From Peptococcaceae bacterium (GTDB taxonomy: Bacteria; Bacillota; Desulfitobacteriia; Desulfitobacteriales; Syntrophobotulaceae): 44,527 nt of DNA. Each line of letters opens with the position of its first letter. Within the stretch, counting starts at the first letter, position 1. The notes under the pieces were generated by a model that had not been told where the DNA came from, ran no database searches, and saw nothing but the letters and a program-made list of their open reading frames with translations. Made by a program: the position numbers and the translations under genes. Positions 15,371 through 23,512 of this stretch are shown piece by piece. The stretch covers positions 1-44,527 of the forward strand of contig WRHI01000010.1 of NCBI GenBank assembly GCA_009783315.1, given 5' to 3'.

Positions 15371-16753
15371 TTAGCCTGAGAGGGCGGCCCAGGCGTCGTA
15401 TAAGTGTTGTTCGCCGCGGCTGCCGGCAACAAGTTGGATGCCTGCGGTTCCGGCAACGGCGGGCAGGCCGGCCAGAGAAGCCGGTGCTGTACAGAGCATG
15501 TCCTTCAGACTGGGTTTCGCGCCGGCAGTAACGTCTTTTTGCCGGTCTAAGGTGGGGGAGACGGGCAGCAAGAGACAGTCGAACTGCTGCAGGGCTTCAG
15601 TCAAGTGTTGGTGAATCAGGCGGCGTATTTTGAGCGCTTGCAGATAGTATTTTTCATATTGTTGCTGCGCCAAGACATAAGAACCAAGCAGAATCGTTTT
15701 TTTGACTTCATACCCAAACCCTTCGCTGCGCGAGCCAAAGTAAATGTCGTCGAGGGAGGTGCCGGTTTGGGGTCTATGGCCGAATTTTAGACCGTCATAA
15801 CGTGAAAAGTTGTTGCAGCCTTCGGCCGCGGCAATGACGGTGAGTGCCAGAGGGCCCAGTTTCACAAGGTTTGCGTACCGCGGCGGCAGAGCGTATTCCT
15901 GAACTCTGGCGTCCAGTTCTGACAGATGGGTGCTGACCCTGCGCAAGGTGTCAGGTTGTTGTGACAATGTCCACCAGTCTGTGGCGATGCCAACGCGCAT
16001 TCCTGCCAAGCCGTTTCGCGATGTGAGTGTTATGGGAGGTTCGGAGGTATCGGGGAGGCTTGTGCCGTCTCGGGGGTCATGACCGGAAATTATGTTGAGC
16101 AGAGCCGCGGCGTCATGAATGTTGGCGGCAGCGGCACCGATTTGTTCGGCGGAGGGGACGTAGGCAATAAGTCCGAAACGGGAGACGCGGCCATAGGTGG
16201 GTTTGAGAAAGACGGTGCCGGTTAAGGCGGCATGTTTGCGTTGAGCGCCGATGCTGTCGCTGCAAAGGGCAAGTGGGACAAGCCGCGAGGCGATAGCGGC
16301 GGCGGCTCCGCCGGTTGTGGCGGCGGGATCGCGGGGGTTGGGGGTGGAACCGTGCCAACAGGTGTCGCCGCTGTTGCCGACCCCGAATTCGTCGGTGTTG
16401 GTGCGGCCGATGGGGATGAGACCGGCGGCGCGGATTTTTTCGATGACAGTGGCGCTGAAAGGGGCTTTAAAGGTGTCGAGCATGCGGGAACCGGCTGTGC
16501 AGCGGTCGCCGCGCACCAGAATTGTGTCGTCTATGGCGATGGGTACGCCTGCCAGGAGGGAAGGGCAGTCCCCGCGTTCCAGTTGGGCGTCTAGTGCCGT
16601 GGCGGCGTCCAAGGCGGTTTCCGGGGTGGTGTCCAGGAAGCAGTTGTTGGGGTCCGTGGTGATCCGTTCAAGGGTATGTTTGGTGACTTCAAGGGCCGTC
16701 AAGTCGCGCCGCCGGATTTTTTCCGCGAGTGTGAGGGCGTTGAGGGTGTGCAT
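15371..16753 (-). CDS. gatA: GatA-type amidase-signature protein with substituted catalytic triad
   Basis: GatA normally hydrolyses glutamine to give ammonia to GatB through a Lys / cis-Ser / Ser triad. This 460-residue protein aligns with GatA along its length (LAGVPIAI, IGRTNTDEFGVGNS, LKPTYGRVSRFGLIAYVPS, GFGYEVKKTILLGSYVLA), but IAIKDN is IAIDDT (Lys to Asp75), GGSSGGS is AATTGGA (cis-Ser to Thr146), and GSDTGGSIR is CSDSIGAQR (nucleophile to Ala170). I checked these codons in the DNA. The gene is intact, with an AGAAAGG site and normal operon position, so it is not simply decaying. It may be a structural GatA using free ammonia, or a partner may supply the amidase. Confidence 0.9.
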   Translation of the reverse strand: MHTLNALTLAEKIRRRDLTALEVTKHTLERITTDPNNCFLDTTPETALDAATALDAQLERGDCPSLLAGVPIAIDDTILVRGDRCTAGSRMLDTFKAPFSATVIEKIRAAGLIPIGRTNTDEFGVGNSGDTCWHGSTPNPRDPAATTGGAAAAIASRLVPLALCSDSIGAQRKHAALTGTVFLKPTYGRVSRFGLIAYVPSAEQIGAAAANIHDAAALLNIISGHDPRDGTSLPDTSEPPITLTSRNGLAGMRVGIATDWWTLSQQPDTLRRVSTHLSELDARVQEYALPPRYANLVKLGPLALTVIAAAEGCNNFSRYDGLKFGHRPQTGTSLDDIYFGSRSEGFGYEVKKTILLGSYVLAQQQYEKYYLQALKIRRLIHQHLTEALQQFDCLLLPVSPTLDRQKDVTAGAKPSLKDMLCTAPASLAGLPAVAGTAGIQLVAGSRGEQHLYDAWAALSG

Positions 16754-16795
16754 GTTTGATCAGCCTTTCTTATGTGAATGGGTTAGCCAAGGAGG

Positions 16796-17077
16796 CTATT
16801 CGAGGACTTTGGGCGCCACGAAACAACCTTGATCCTGTTCGGGAGCGTTGGCCAGAATTTCGTCGCGGTGTACCATGGGGACGACGGTGTCGGCGCGCAT
16901 GACTGTTCCTAGAGAATTAATCTGGATCATAGGTTCTACCTGACTTGTTTCGGCGTTGGCTAAGGGTTCCAAAGCGCTTAGCAACAAGGTAAAATCTTCA
17001 CAGAGAGCCAGATTTTCCTCAGGACTGAGACGCAGCTTGTTGAGGTTGGCGAGGGTGTTGAGCGTTTCGTCATTCAT
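16796..17077 (-). CDS. gatC: Aspartyl/glutamyl-tRNA amidotransferase subunit C
   Basis: GatC is a small belt-like subunit that holds GatA to GatB. The 93-residue frame MNDETLNTLANLNKLRLSPEE ... ANAPEQDQGCFVAPKVLE has the GatC start (LANLNKLRLS) and the conserved end (LANAPE ... VPKV-like). The ATG at 17077 fits the family start; a longer frame upstream has no homology. The ribosome binding site is modest (AAGAAAGG, 13 bases away). It is the first gene of gatCAB on this strand. Confidence 0.92.
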   Translation of the reverse strand: MNDETLNTLANLNKLRLSPEENLALCEDFTLLLSALEPLANAETSQVEPMIQINSLGTVMRADTVVPMVHRDEILANAPEQDQGCFVAPKVLE

Positions 17078-17241
17078 TTGGAAGATCAAACCTTTCTTGG
17101 ATAGCTGAATGATGGGTTGTAGGGATGAAGCCAAACCCAGAATAAGGATAGCAGTTTTTAACGGTCCTGTAAACCTGCTGCGATGATGTCGTGTTGTTAA
17201 CCTGCAATGATGTCGTTGAGCCGAGATCAGGGTCGTTCCCC

Positions 17242-18357
17242 TCATAACCCGTATTTAACAGCTTTTAGATAAAAATCTGTGATTTTGTCAACGACATCGA
17301 ACGCGTCATATCCACGGGCAACCACATACCGCCAGGCGGTTGGCTTCCGTTTGGGGGGGCGGCATAAATGGTCTTGCCAGACTTCCTCAGCTAACGGTAG
17401 AAACTGGACAAGTCCCGCGCCCATGTCTGCTGAACGGGGCACGCCTGTGGAAGCGAGACAGGGCAACCCGTTGGCTTGGGCTTCAACCACAGCTGTTCCT
17501 AACCCTTCGGCCAGCGAAGGAACAGCCAGGATATCCAGAGCGTTAAGGAGCTGGGAAATGTCATCGCGTTCGCCCCAGAACTGGACATAGGGCAAGAGAT
17601 GCAGTTCAGCAGCGAGGGCCTGCAAGGCGCCTATTTCTGAACCACAGCCGAAAAATACGAGGAGGGCGTCGGGCCGGCGCGCGTGCAGACGCGCGAAGAC
17701 ACGCAGCAAAAACTGCGGGTTTTTTATGGCTTCCAACCGCCCGACATAGCCGATAACATAAGCGTTGTCCCATCCGTGCCGCTTCCGTAGATATTGCCGG
17801 TAATCATCACGAAAAAGAAAATCGCGAACATTTACGGCGTCGGGGATGACCTGAACTTTGCGGGGTGGCCAGCCGAACAGCCAACGTGCTCCTTCTTTGG
17901 AACAGGCAGCGTAATGTGTTGCGTAGCGCCGGATAAACCAGCCCCAGGAGTATTTGTACAGGCGTGTTAAGGTGGCGCCTGTGGTTCTTTTGGCGTGACT
18001 GTGGGCAATGCGTATGGGGATGCCGGCGTCGTCGGCCGCGGCCAGGACTAGCCCGGACATACGGTCAAGGTGCGAATGGATGACGGGATAGGTAAACAAG
18101 GGCAGAGCATGAAAAAAGCCGCGGAGTTTGGCATAATACGCCTGCCCCGGCAGGGTAAACTTGGACGTTGTTTGGTAAGGGACGCGATAAACCCGTCCGC
18201 CCAGTAAGTCAATTTCCTCCTCATAAACACCAACCTGATCGGTTTGGACAAGAAAGTCAAACTGGAGCTGCGAACGGTTGACGCGTCGATAGACATTCAT
18301 CATCATATTCTCAACGCCGCCCCGATCCAATGAGTTGACAACATGGAGAACCCGCAT
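17242..18357 (-). CDS. GT4-family glycosyltransferase
   Basis: The 371-residue protein has the GT-B layout. The N-terminal domain begins MRVLHVVNSLDRGGVENMM, the acceptor side shows HSHLDRMSGL and HSHAKRT, and the C-terminal domain has IPDAVNVRDF, YVGRLEAIKNPQFLL and the donor-binding EGLGTAVVE (E-x7-E). It resembles EpsF/CapM-type enzymes that build exopolysaccharide or wall glycopolymer precursors at the inner membrane. The ATG at 18357 follows AAGGTGG at 8 bases; a GTG at 18369 overlaps that site. It is divergent from mraZ and about 165 bases upstream of gatC. Confidence 0.9.
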   Translation of the reverse strand: MRVLHVVNSLDRGGVENMMMNVYRRVNRSQLQFDFLVQTDQVGVYEEEIDLLGGRVYRVPYQTTSKFTLPGQAYYAKLRGFFHALPLFTYPVIHSHLDRMSGLVLAAADDAGIPIRIAHSHAKRTTGATLTRLYKYSWGWFIRRYATHYAACSKEGARWLFGWPPRKVQVIPDAVNVRDFLFRDDYRQYLRKRHGWDNAYVIGYVGRLEAIKNPQFLLRVFARLHARRPDALLVFFGCGSEIGALQALAAELHLLPYVQFWGERDDISQLLNALDILAVPSLAEGLGTAVVEAQANGLPCLASTGVPRSADMGAGLVQFLPLAEEVWQDHLCRPPKRKPTAWRYVVARGYDAFDVVDKITDFYLKAVKYGL

Positions 18358-18609
18358 AATTTCGACCACCTTGAATTATCCCGTTCTTCATCAAGGATCA
18401 GGATAAGGAGTATTTTCCAGAAATAGCATAACTGTACTAGTTTTTCAATTTTTGAGTCAATGCATACATTTTGCAGTGAATAAGTTTGATGTTGCGCTAT
18501 GGTTACGCAAGATAAAAGAGTCTGGGCGTTCAGGCAAATGCGCCGCGCAAAGAATTTATTTATATATTCCCAACATTCCGGCAGGAATCACTATGGTTAT
18601 GATAGAATA

Positions 18610-18649
18610 GTGGTAGAAAGTGGTGGCATGTGGTACAATAGGGTTTCCG
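18610..18649 (+). promoter_or_regulatory. Four 10-bp MraZ-type boxes upstream of mraZ
   Basis: GTGGTAGAAA, GTGGTGGCAT, GTGGTACAAT and AGGGTTTCCG follow with exact 10-base period, 28 bases before the mraZ start. MraZ proteins are known to bind three or four such G-rich direct repeats and repress their own dcw operon. TACAAT inside box three, or TATGAT at 18598-18603, may be the -10 of the dcw promoter; the -35 is weak. The rest of the 319-base divergent gap with the glycosyltransferase is AT-rich and gene-free. Confidence 0.75.
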
Positions 18650-18676
18650 ATGAATCATTGTGGGAGGGGAAGAGCC

Positions 18677-19108
18677 GTGTTCATGGGCGAGCATCTTCAT
18701 ACAGTCGATGACAAAGGTCGGATCATCATTCCGGCCAAATTTCGCGATGAGCTCGGGGAGCGGTTCGTGGTGACGAAGGGATTGGACAAGTGTCTGTTTG
18801 TCTTTCCTCACTCTGAATGGCTCAACTTCCAGAACAAACTCAAAACCTTGCCGATTTCCCAGCCCCAGGCCAGGGAATTTGTCCGCTTCTTCTGTGCCGG
18901 TGCCGCTGAATGTGACATTGACAAACAGGGCAGAGTTCTGTTGCCGGGTAATTTGAAGCAGCACGCACGTTTAGAGAAAGACGCCGTCGTTGTTGGTGTG
19001 ATGAACCGGGTGGAAATCTGGTCCCAGGGCTTGTGGGAGGCCTACTTGCAGGGTGCGGAAGAAAATAGTGATGAGAGGGCTCAGACTATGGCTGATCTTG
19101 GGATCTGA
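18677..19108 (+). CDS. mraZ: Transcriptional regulator MraZ
   Basis: The GTG at 18677 follows GGGAGGGGAAG and gives the family start MFMGEHLHTVDDKGRIIIPAKFRDELG. The 143-residue protein carries two SpoVT/AbrB-like swapped-hairpin domains, each with a DxKGR/DKQGR motif (DDKGRIIIPAKFR and DKQGRVLLPGNLK). MraZ is a ring-shaped DNA-binding repressor of the division and cell wall cluster it heads. Here it starts that cluster, two bases before rsmH. Confidence 0.96.
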   Translation: MFMGEHLHTVDDKGRIIIPAKFRDELGERFVVTKGLDKCLFVFPHSEWLNFQNKLKTLPISQPQAREFVRFFCAGAAECDIDKQGRVLLPGNLKQHARLEKDAVVVGVMNRVEIWSQGLWEAYLQGAEENSDERAQTMADLGI

Positions 19109-19110
19109 AT

Positions 19111-20100
19111 ATGATGACCACGACATTATTTCCCACAAGCGGATCTCAAAAACCCGGCGATTTTGTCCATGTCAGCGTTTTGCCTGCTGAAACCATTTCG
19201 CTGCTGCTGACAGATCCCCATGGAATCTATGTTGATTGTACCATAGGCGGGGCGGGTCACGCCGGCCTTCTGTTGGAACAGATGGCGCCCGAGGGCCGGC
19301 TGATCGGCATTGACCAGGACGCCGCCGCCATAGCTTGCGCCGAAAGGCGGTTAGGGCACGATGCGCGTGTAACGTTGGTGCAAAGCAATTTCTCCGACAT
19401 AACCGAACTCTTGTGTCAAATGAATATAGATAAGGTTAATGGGTTTTTGTTTGACTTAGGGGTTTCGTCGCCGCAGTTGGATGAGGGGGCTAGGGGGTTC
19501 AGCTACAATCATGACGCTTTGTTGGATATGAGGATGAACCAGGGGGAAGGCATGAGCGCCGCGGACATCCTCAATTCTGCCGATGTCAAAGAGCTTGCCG
19601 CCATTTTCGCTCAATACGGAGAAGAACGCTGGGCGTCGCGTATCGCGCAGTTTGTCGTTCAGCGGCGACAGCACCAACCTATTGCGACGACGGAAGAGTT
19701 GGTGGACATCGTCAAAGCGGCCATACCCGCGGCCGCGCGGCGCAGCGGGCCACATCCGGCCAAACGGGTTTTTCAGGCGTTGCGCATCGCGGTCAACAGA
19801 GAGTTAGAGGTTCTCGAAACGGCGTTGGATCAGGCTTTGACATGTTTGGCAGCCCAAGGTCGACTGGCTGTCATCACCTTCCATTCTTTGGAGGAAAAGA
19901 TACTGGCCGGCAAAATCCGCACGTGGCTGGGCCGCTGTGCTTGTCCTCCCGGGCTACCCGAGTGCCGTTGCGGCCACGTGCCGCGCATAGAGGTGGTGAC
20001 ACGCAAACCGGTGCTTCCCTCAGCCGCCGAAATTGAGCGCAATCCCCGGTCGCGCAGCGCCAAGCTGAGAGTTATTGCAAGAAAGGGTGAAGATCTATGA
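19111..20100 (+). CDS. rsmH: 16S rRNA (cytosine-1402-N4)-methyltransferase
   Basis: RsmH (MraW) methylates N4 of C1402 in the ribosomal decoding centre, using S-adenosylmethionine. The 329-residue protein has FVHVSVLPAETISLL, the SAM motif YVDCTIGGAGHAGLLLE, LFDLGVSSPQLDEGARGFSY, LDMRMNQ, and the C-terminal TFHSLEEKI and NPRSRSAKLRVI signatures. It follows mraZ by two bases, so translation is probably coupled; its own ribosome binding site is weak. Its stop overlaps ATGA of the next small frame. Confidence 0.96.
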   Translation: MMTTTLFPTSGSQKPGDFVHVSVLPAETISLLLTDPHGIYVDCTIGGAGHAGLLLEQMAPEGRLIGIDQDAAAIACAERRLGHDARVTLVQSNFSDITELLCQMNIDKVNGFLFDLGVSSPQLDEGARGFSYNHDALLDMRMNQGEGMSAADILNSADVKELAAIFAQYGEERWASRIAQFVVQRRQHQPIATTEELVDIVKAAIPAAARRSGPHPAKRVFQALRIAVNRELEVLETALDQALTCLAAQGRLAVITFHSLEEKILAGKIRTWLGRCACPPGLPECRCGHVPRIEVVTRKPVLPSAAEIERNPRSRSAKLRVIARKGEDL

Positions 20101-20339
20101 GAAAGATAACCATTATGGACGACAGTGTTCTCAACATTAACGACAGTGATGCTGTTGTTTCTATGACTATAGAGAGTTCGGAGTTTGGTTTCTGGGATGC
20201 GGAGCATGGGTTTCTTGATTCGGAGTTCGGCTTTTGGGATTTGAGCAACGAATGGCAAGGAACGAATGAGAAGCAAAGACTATCGAAGAGCGCATACCGA
20301 ACACAGAAAAGCGAATGCCGGACGTCGAGCAAGGTCTAG
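20097..20339 (+). CDS. Short frame between rsmH and ftsL, doubtful
   Basis: An 80-codon frame starts at an ATGA that overlaps the rsmH stop, an arrangement typical of coupled genes. The product (MRKITIMDDSVLNINDSDAV, then ESSEFGFWDAEHGFLDSEFGFWD) matches nothing I know. The middle is made of a direct repeat of TCGGAGTT-GG-TT-TGGGAT words, and the end contains repeat-like CGAATG words. It may be repeat-derived spacer rather than a true gene. Confidence 0.3.
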   Translation: MRKITIMDDSVLNINDSDAVVSMTIESSEFGFWDAEHGFLDSEFGFWDLSNEWQGTNEKQRLSKSAYRTQKSECRTSSKV

Positions 20340-20361
20340 AAAAGGATCGGAGGGAATATCT

Positions 20362-20949
20362 ATGGAGAAGAAACGTAAGTCAAAAGAGGTTTATCTGTTG
20401 GACGGCTGGTTTCCCACGGATAACACGAACACAGCTAGGCAGCTGGAAATTGAATATGATTTTGCCGAGCCTGCACCTCGGCCCACAACCAAAACCCGCA
20501 GCAAAAGCGCGGCCAGAAGGCGCCGGCAGAAGCAGCAGAAAATGGTTATACGCGCGCTGGTGACGTCGCTTGCTTTCATCGTTGTTTTTGGCGCTATTGC
20601 CGGCAAAGCTGCCGGTGTTCACCTCATCAAAGCCAATCAGGTTAATATCCTTGTTGATGAAATCCAAAAATTGAGTCTGGAAAACGAAGGTTTGAAAAGA
20701 AACGTTGACCTTATGAGCTCTGTCAAGCATATTGAACAAGCTGCCCTGGCGATGGGGATGGTGGAACCGGAAGGAAGATTGTACGTTGAGAACAATCTAT
20801 TGAGTTCACAGGCGGAAGCAGACGTGGAAGCGGAATCGAAGGGCAGCAAGTCTGAAAAGAACGCGGCGGATCAAGCGCAGGCGGCTGGAGAAAGAAGTCT
20901 GTTGGAAAAAGTATTCAGCGCGCTGATCACAGTTATTGCCAACCAGTAA
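20362..20949 (+). CDS. ftsL: FtsL-like septal protein
   Basis: The 195-residue protein starts at an ATG after CGGAGGG. It has a basic cytoplasmic part (TKTRSKSAARRRRQKQQK), one membrane segment (ALVTSLAFIVVFGAIAGKAAGV) and an extracellular coiled coil (LVDEIQKLSLENEGLKRNVDLM), the plan of FtsL. Sequence similarity in this family is low, so identification rests on topology and its place between rsmH and the PBP gene. FtsL joins FtsQ and FtsB to activate septal FtsW and PBP. The last 50 residues are a charged Ala/Glu/Lys tail, longer than usual. Confidence 0.85.
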   Translation: MEKKRKSKEVYLLDGWFPTDNTNTARQLEIEYDFAEPAPRPTTKTRSKSAARRRRQKQQKMVIRALVTSLAFIVVFGAIAGKAAGVHLIKANQVNILVDEIQKLSLENEGLKRNVDLMSSVKHIEQAALAMGMVEPEGRLYVENNLLSSQAEADVEAESKGSKSEKNAADQAQAAGERSLLEKVFSALITVIANQ

Positions 20950-21133
20950 ACAGTCAGTTGCTCGGCTGTCAGTTATGGATAGAAGAGAATCTGCTTCCGG
21001 TTTGCCGCGGTAAATCTACCACTGATGAAGAGCCCGTATCACCGATTCTTCGAGATTGGATTGACAAAAGGTCTTCCCAATATCGAAAACGGTGATGCCG
21101 GTTCAACGGCATAAGGGGGAGGCGGGTTTTTTT

Positions 21134-23185
21134 ATGGGTCAAACTGTCTTTCGGCATAGGCGTATTATGGTTGTGTTCTGCCTGTGCGCCATTTTTTTGG
21201 TGGCGCTGACGGTTCGTTTGGGCATTGTCCAGCTTCGCCAAGGCGATTATTTGAGCGATATTGCCGACGATTATCATTACCGAGGCGTGCCGGTGGCGCC
21301 GAAAAGAGGAAATATTGAAGATTCGGCGGGAAACATTTTGGCCATGAGCATCAGCGCCGAGACGGTTTACGCCGTTCCGGCGGAAGTGCGCAAGGCGGGC
21401 GATGAGCAGGCTCGGCGCAGCGCGGAGGCCCTGGCGGTCATCCTCGACATGGATCGAGACAAAGTCTATGAGAAAATGACCAAACGGACATCTATCGAAT
21501 ACATTAAGAAAAAAATCGCGCCGGAAGAGGCCCAACAGATCAGAAATGCTAATTTTCCCGGTGTTGGCATTACGGAAGACAGCGAGCGCATTTATCCCAA
21601 CGGGAGCCTAGCCGCCCATGTTCTTGGATTTGTCGGCATAGACGGTCAGGGGTTGGAAGGTATTGAGTATTCTCGTGATAAGGAGTTGGTGGGCGAAGCC
21701 GGAAGCACCCAGAGCGAGTACGGTGCCGATGGTATTAAACTGCCGGAGGCAGCTAGACGCTACCAGCCCCCGAGGAACGGTAATACGGTGCGGTTGTGCA
21801 TTGACCGCAATATTCAGGCTTTTGCCGAGCGAGAACTGAACAAGCTGATGTCCGGGCAGGGCGTCAACATGAATGGCAGTGTGCCCAGGAGCGCTTCGAT
21901 CTTGGCCATGGAGCCCAAAAGCGGCCGCATTCTGGCGATTGCCACCGCGCCGACTTTTGATCCTAACGATTATCAGGAGTATCCCAACGAAACCCGGCGC
22001 AATATCGCCGTACAAAACGCTTATGAACCTGGGTCGACTTTTAAAATTATTACGTTGGCTGGGGCGCTGGACAAAAACATCGTCAATATGAATGATGGGT
22101 TCTTTGATAAGGGATCTTATGATATCCTGGGGCGGCAGGTACGCTGCTGGAAGGCCGGTGGGCACGGCCAGCAGACCATGCAGGAGGTTGTACAGAATTC
22201 TTGCAATCCCGGGTTCGTTGAAATGGGGCAGCGTCTAAAAAAGGATAATTTTTATTATTATCTCGAAGCTTTCGGTTTTGGTCAAAAAACAGGCATTGAG
22301 ATGGCTGGAGAAGCGGTGGGGATTCTCGCTAACAAAGGCAAGGCCACAGATCTCGACCTGGCGACGATGTCGATTGGCCAGACAAACGCGGTGACACCGA
22401 TTCAGTTGTTGACAGCTGTCTGTGCTGTGGCTAACGGTGGTGTGCTGATGAAGCCGCAGTTGGTTCAGGAAATTGTGACGCCGGGCGGCACGGCGGTGAT
22501 GGCTTTCAAACCCCAAGAGGTGCGCCGGGTTATCAGCAGCGACGCGTCGCGCCTGGAGTGCGAGGTGCTGGAAAGTGTTGTCACTTGCGGAACGGGCCGG
22601 AGAGCTTTTTTGCCAGGATACCGCGTGGCGGGGAAAACGGGAACCGCTCAAATTGTTCGGGATGGTCATTACGTTCAAGGGGAGTATGTGGCTTCCTTCG
22701 TGGCTTTTGCGCCAGCCAATGATCCCAAGATTGCTCTATTGTGTGTGATTGATGGTGTGCCCTATTACGGTGGCGTTGTGGCGTGTCCCGTCGTCCAAAG
22801 CGTTATGCTTGATTCCCTCAAGTATATGAACGTCAAGCCGGATGTGAACGCGCCTCTGGCACCAACGCCCCCGCTGCCTGATCAGATTTTTCCACCGGTC
22901 AAGATTCCAGCTGTTGTTCCCTATGTTGTCGGCCAGACTTTGGAGGAGGCGACAACAACCTTAGAGAAAGCGAAACTTCAAATTATGACCGAGGGCAGCG
23001 GCTCCGTCGTTTTGGATCAGATTCCGTATGGCAGCGCTAAAGTTGAGGAAGGCAGTACGGTGCTTCTGTATTTGGGGGATGGAGAGGCGTCAGCGGCTCC
23101 GGCTATGTCGGACTGGTGGGAGACGGAGGATCCTGATATTGAGGCAATATTGTCTTTGCCGGGAAGAAAGCCGCTTGGCAAGTGA
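21134..23185 (+). CDS. SpoVD/FtsI-type class B penicillin-binding protein with PASTA domain
   Basis: The transpeptidase crosslinks septal or spore-cortex peptidoglycan made by the FtsW/SpoVE partner. The ATG at 21134 follows AAGGGGGAGGCGG; the longer frame lacks a site. The 683-residue product has a membrane segment (MVVFCLCAIFLVALTVRLGIV), a PBP dimerisation domain (VPAEVRK ... LGFVGIDGQGLEGIEYSRD), then the catalytic motifs SxxK in EPGSTFKI (Ser301), SxN in NSCNPGF and KTGT in VAGKTGTAQI, and one C-terminal PASTA domain (VPYVVGQTLEEATTTLEKAKL). A PASTA tail is typical of SpoVD or Bacillus PBP2b-like proteins; I cannot decide between sporulation and division from sequence. Confidence 0.93.
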   Translation: MGQTVFRHRRIMVVFCLCAIFLVALTVRLGIVQLRQGDYLSDIADDYHYRGVPVAPKRGNIEDSAGNILAMSISAETVYAVPAEVRKAGDEQARRSAEALAVILDMDRDKVYEKMTKRTSIEYIKKKIAPEEAQQIRNANFPGVGITEDSERIYPNGSLAAHVLGFVGIDGQGLEGIEYSRDKELVGEAGSTQSEYGADGIKLPEAARRYQPPRNGNTVRLCIDRNIQAFAERELNKLMSGQGVNMNGSVPRSASILAMEPKSGRILAIATAPTFDPNDYQEYPNETRRNIAVQNAYEPGSTFKIITLAGALDKNIVNMNDGFFDKGSYDILGRQVRCWKAGGHGQQTMQEVVQNSCNPGFVEMGQRLKKDNFYYYLEAFGFGQKTGIEMAGEAVGILANKGKATDLDLATMSIGQTNAVTPIQLLTAVCAVANGGVLMKPQLVQEIVTPGGTAVMAFKPQEVRRVISSDASRLECEVLESVVTCGTGRRAFLPGYRVAGKTGTAQIVRDGHYVQGEYVASFVAFAPANDPKIALLCVIDGVPYYGGVVACPVVQSVMLDSLKYMNVKPDVNAPLAPTPPLPDQIFPPVKIPAVVPYVVGQTLEEATTTLEKAKLQIMTEGSGSVVLDQIPYGSAKVEEGSTVLLYLGDGEASAAPAMSDWWETEDPDIEAILSLPGRKPLGK

Positions 23186-23199
23186 TAATAGGTGCGGGT

Positions 23200-23240
23200 G
23201 TCAGGGCTCAGTCCTCCTGATCCTCCGGCTGAGCTCTGAC
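23200..23240. other. Hairpin between the PBP gene and murE
   Basis: GTCAGGGCTCAG at 23200-23211 pairs with 23229-23240 (12 bp with one G-U) around a 17-base loop, 15 bases after the PBP stop. No T-run follows, so it may be a processing or weak termination site. Confidence 0.45.
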
Positions 23241-23268
23241 CTGTGGCGACAGTGGGAAGGGAAATGGA

Positions 23269-23304
23269 GAGGGGATTGGTGAGGGGATTGGTGAGGGGAT
23301 TGGA
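23269..23304. repeat. Three tandem copies of a 12-bp unit
   Basis: GAGGGGATTGGT repeats three times in the spacer upstream of murE. Confidence 0.85.
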
Positions 23305-23345
23305 AAAAGATGCTTGTATTGTTTCATTTTTGGTTGAGGTTTGTG

Positions 23346-23351
23346 TATAAT
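23346..23351 (+). promoter_or_regulatory. Possible promoter -10 upstream of murE
   Basis: A perfect TATAAT has only a weak -35 (TTTCAT, 18 bases upstream). It could give murE and later dcw genes an internal promoter. Confidence 0.35.
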
Positions 23352-23407
23352 AGGTAGGGGCAGGTGCGTGCCTCTGTAATCAGTAGCCTCGCCCCTCGTA
23401 CTTGGTG

Positions 23408-23444
23408 TCCCGAATTTCGAATTCTGAATTACGAATTATGAACA
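23408..23444. repeat. Heptanucleotide repeat (GAATTNC)
   Basis: CGAATTT, CGAATTC, TGAATTA, CGAATTA, TGAACAA repeat with period 7 just upstream of murE. Confidence 0.8.
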
Positions 23445-23512
23445 AGCGAATACTCGAGTAGGGGTTGGTTTAAATAGTTGTTAGCAAGACTGTTGCGGAG
23501 ATAGCGGATTTT

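Noticed and set aside
14784-15374. 196-codon plus-strand frame opposite gatB
   Set aside because: It lies antisense to a clearly conserved gene and mirrors its codon pattern.
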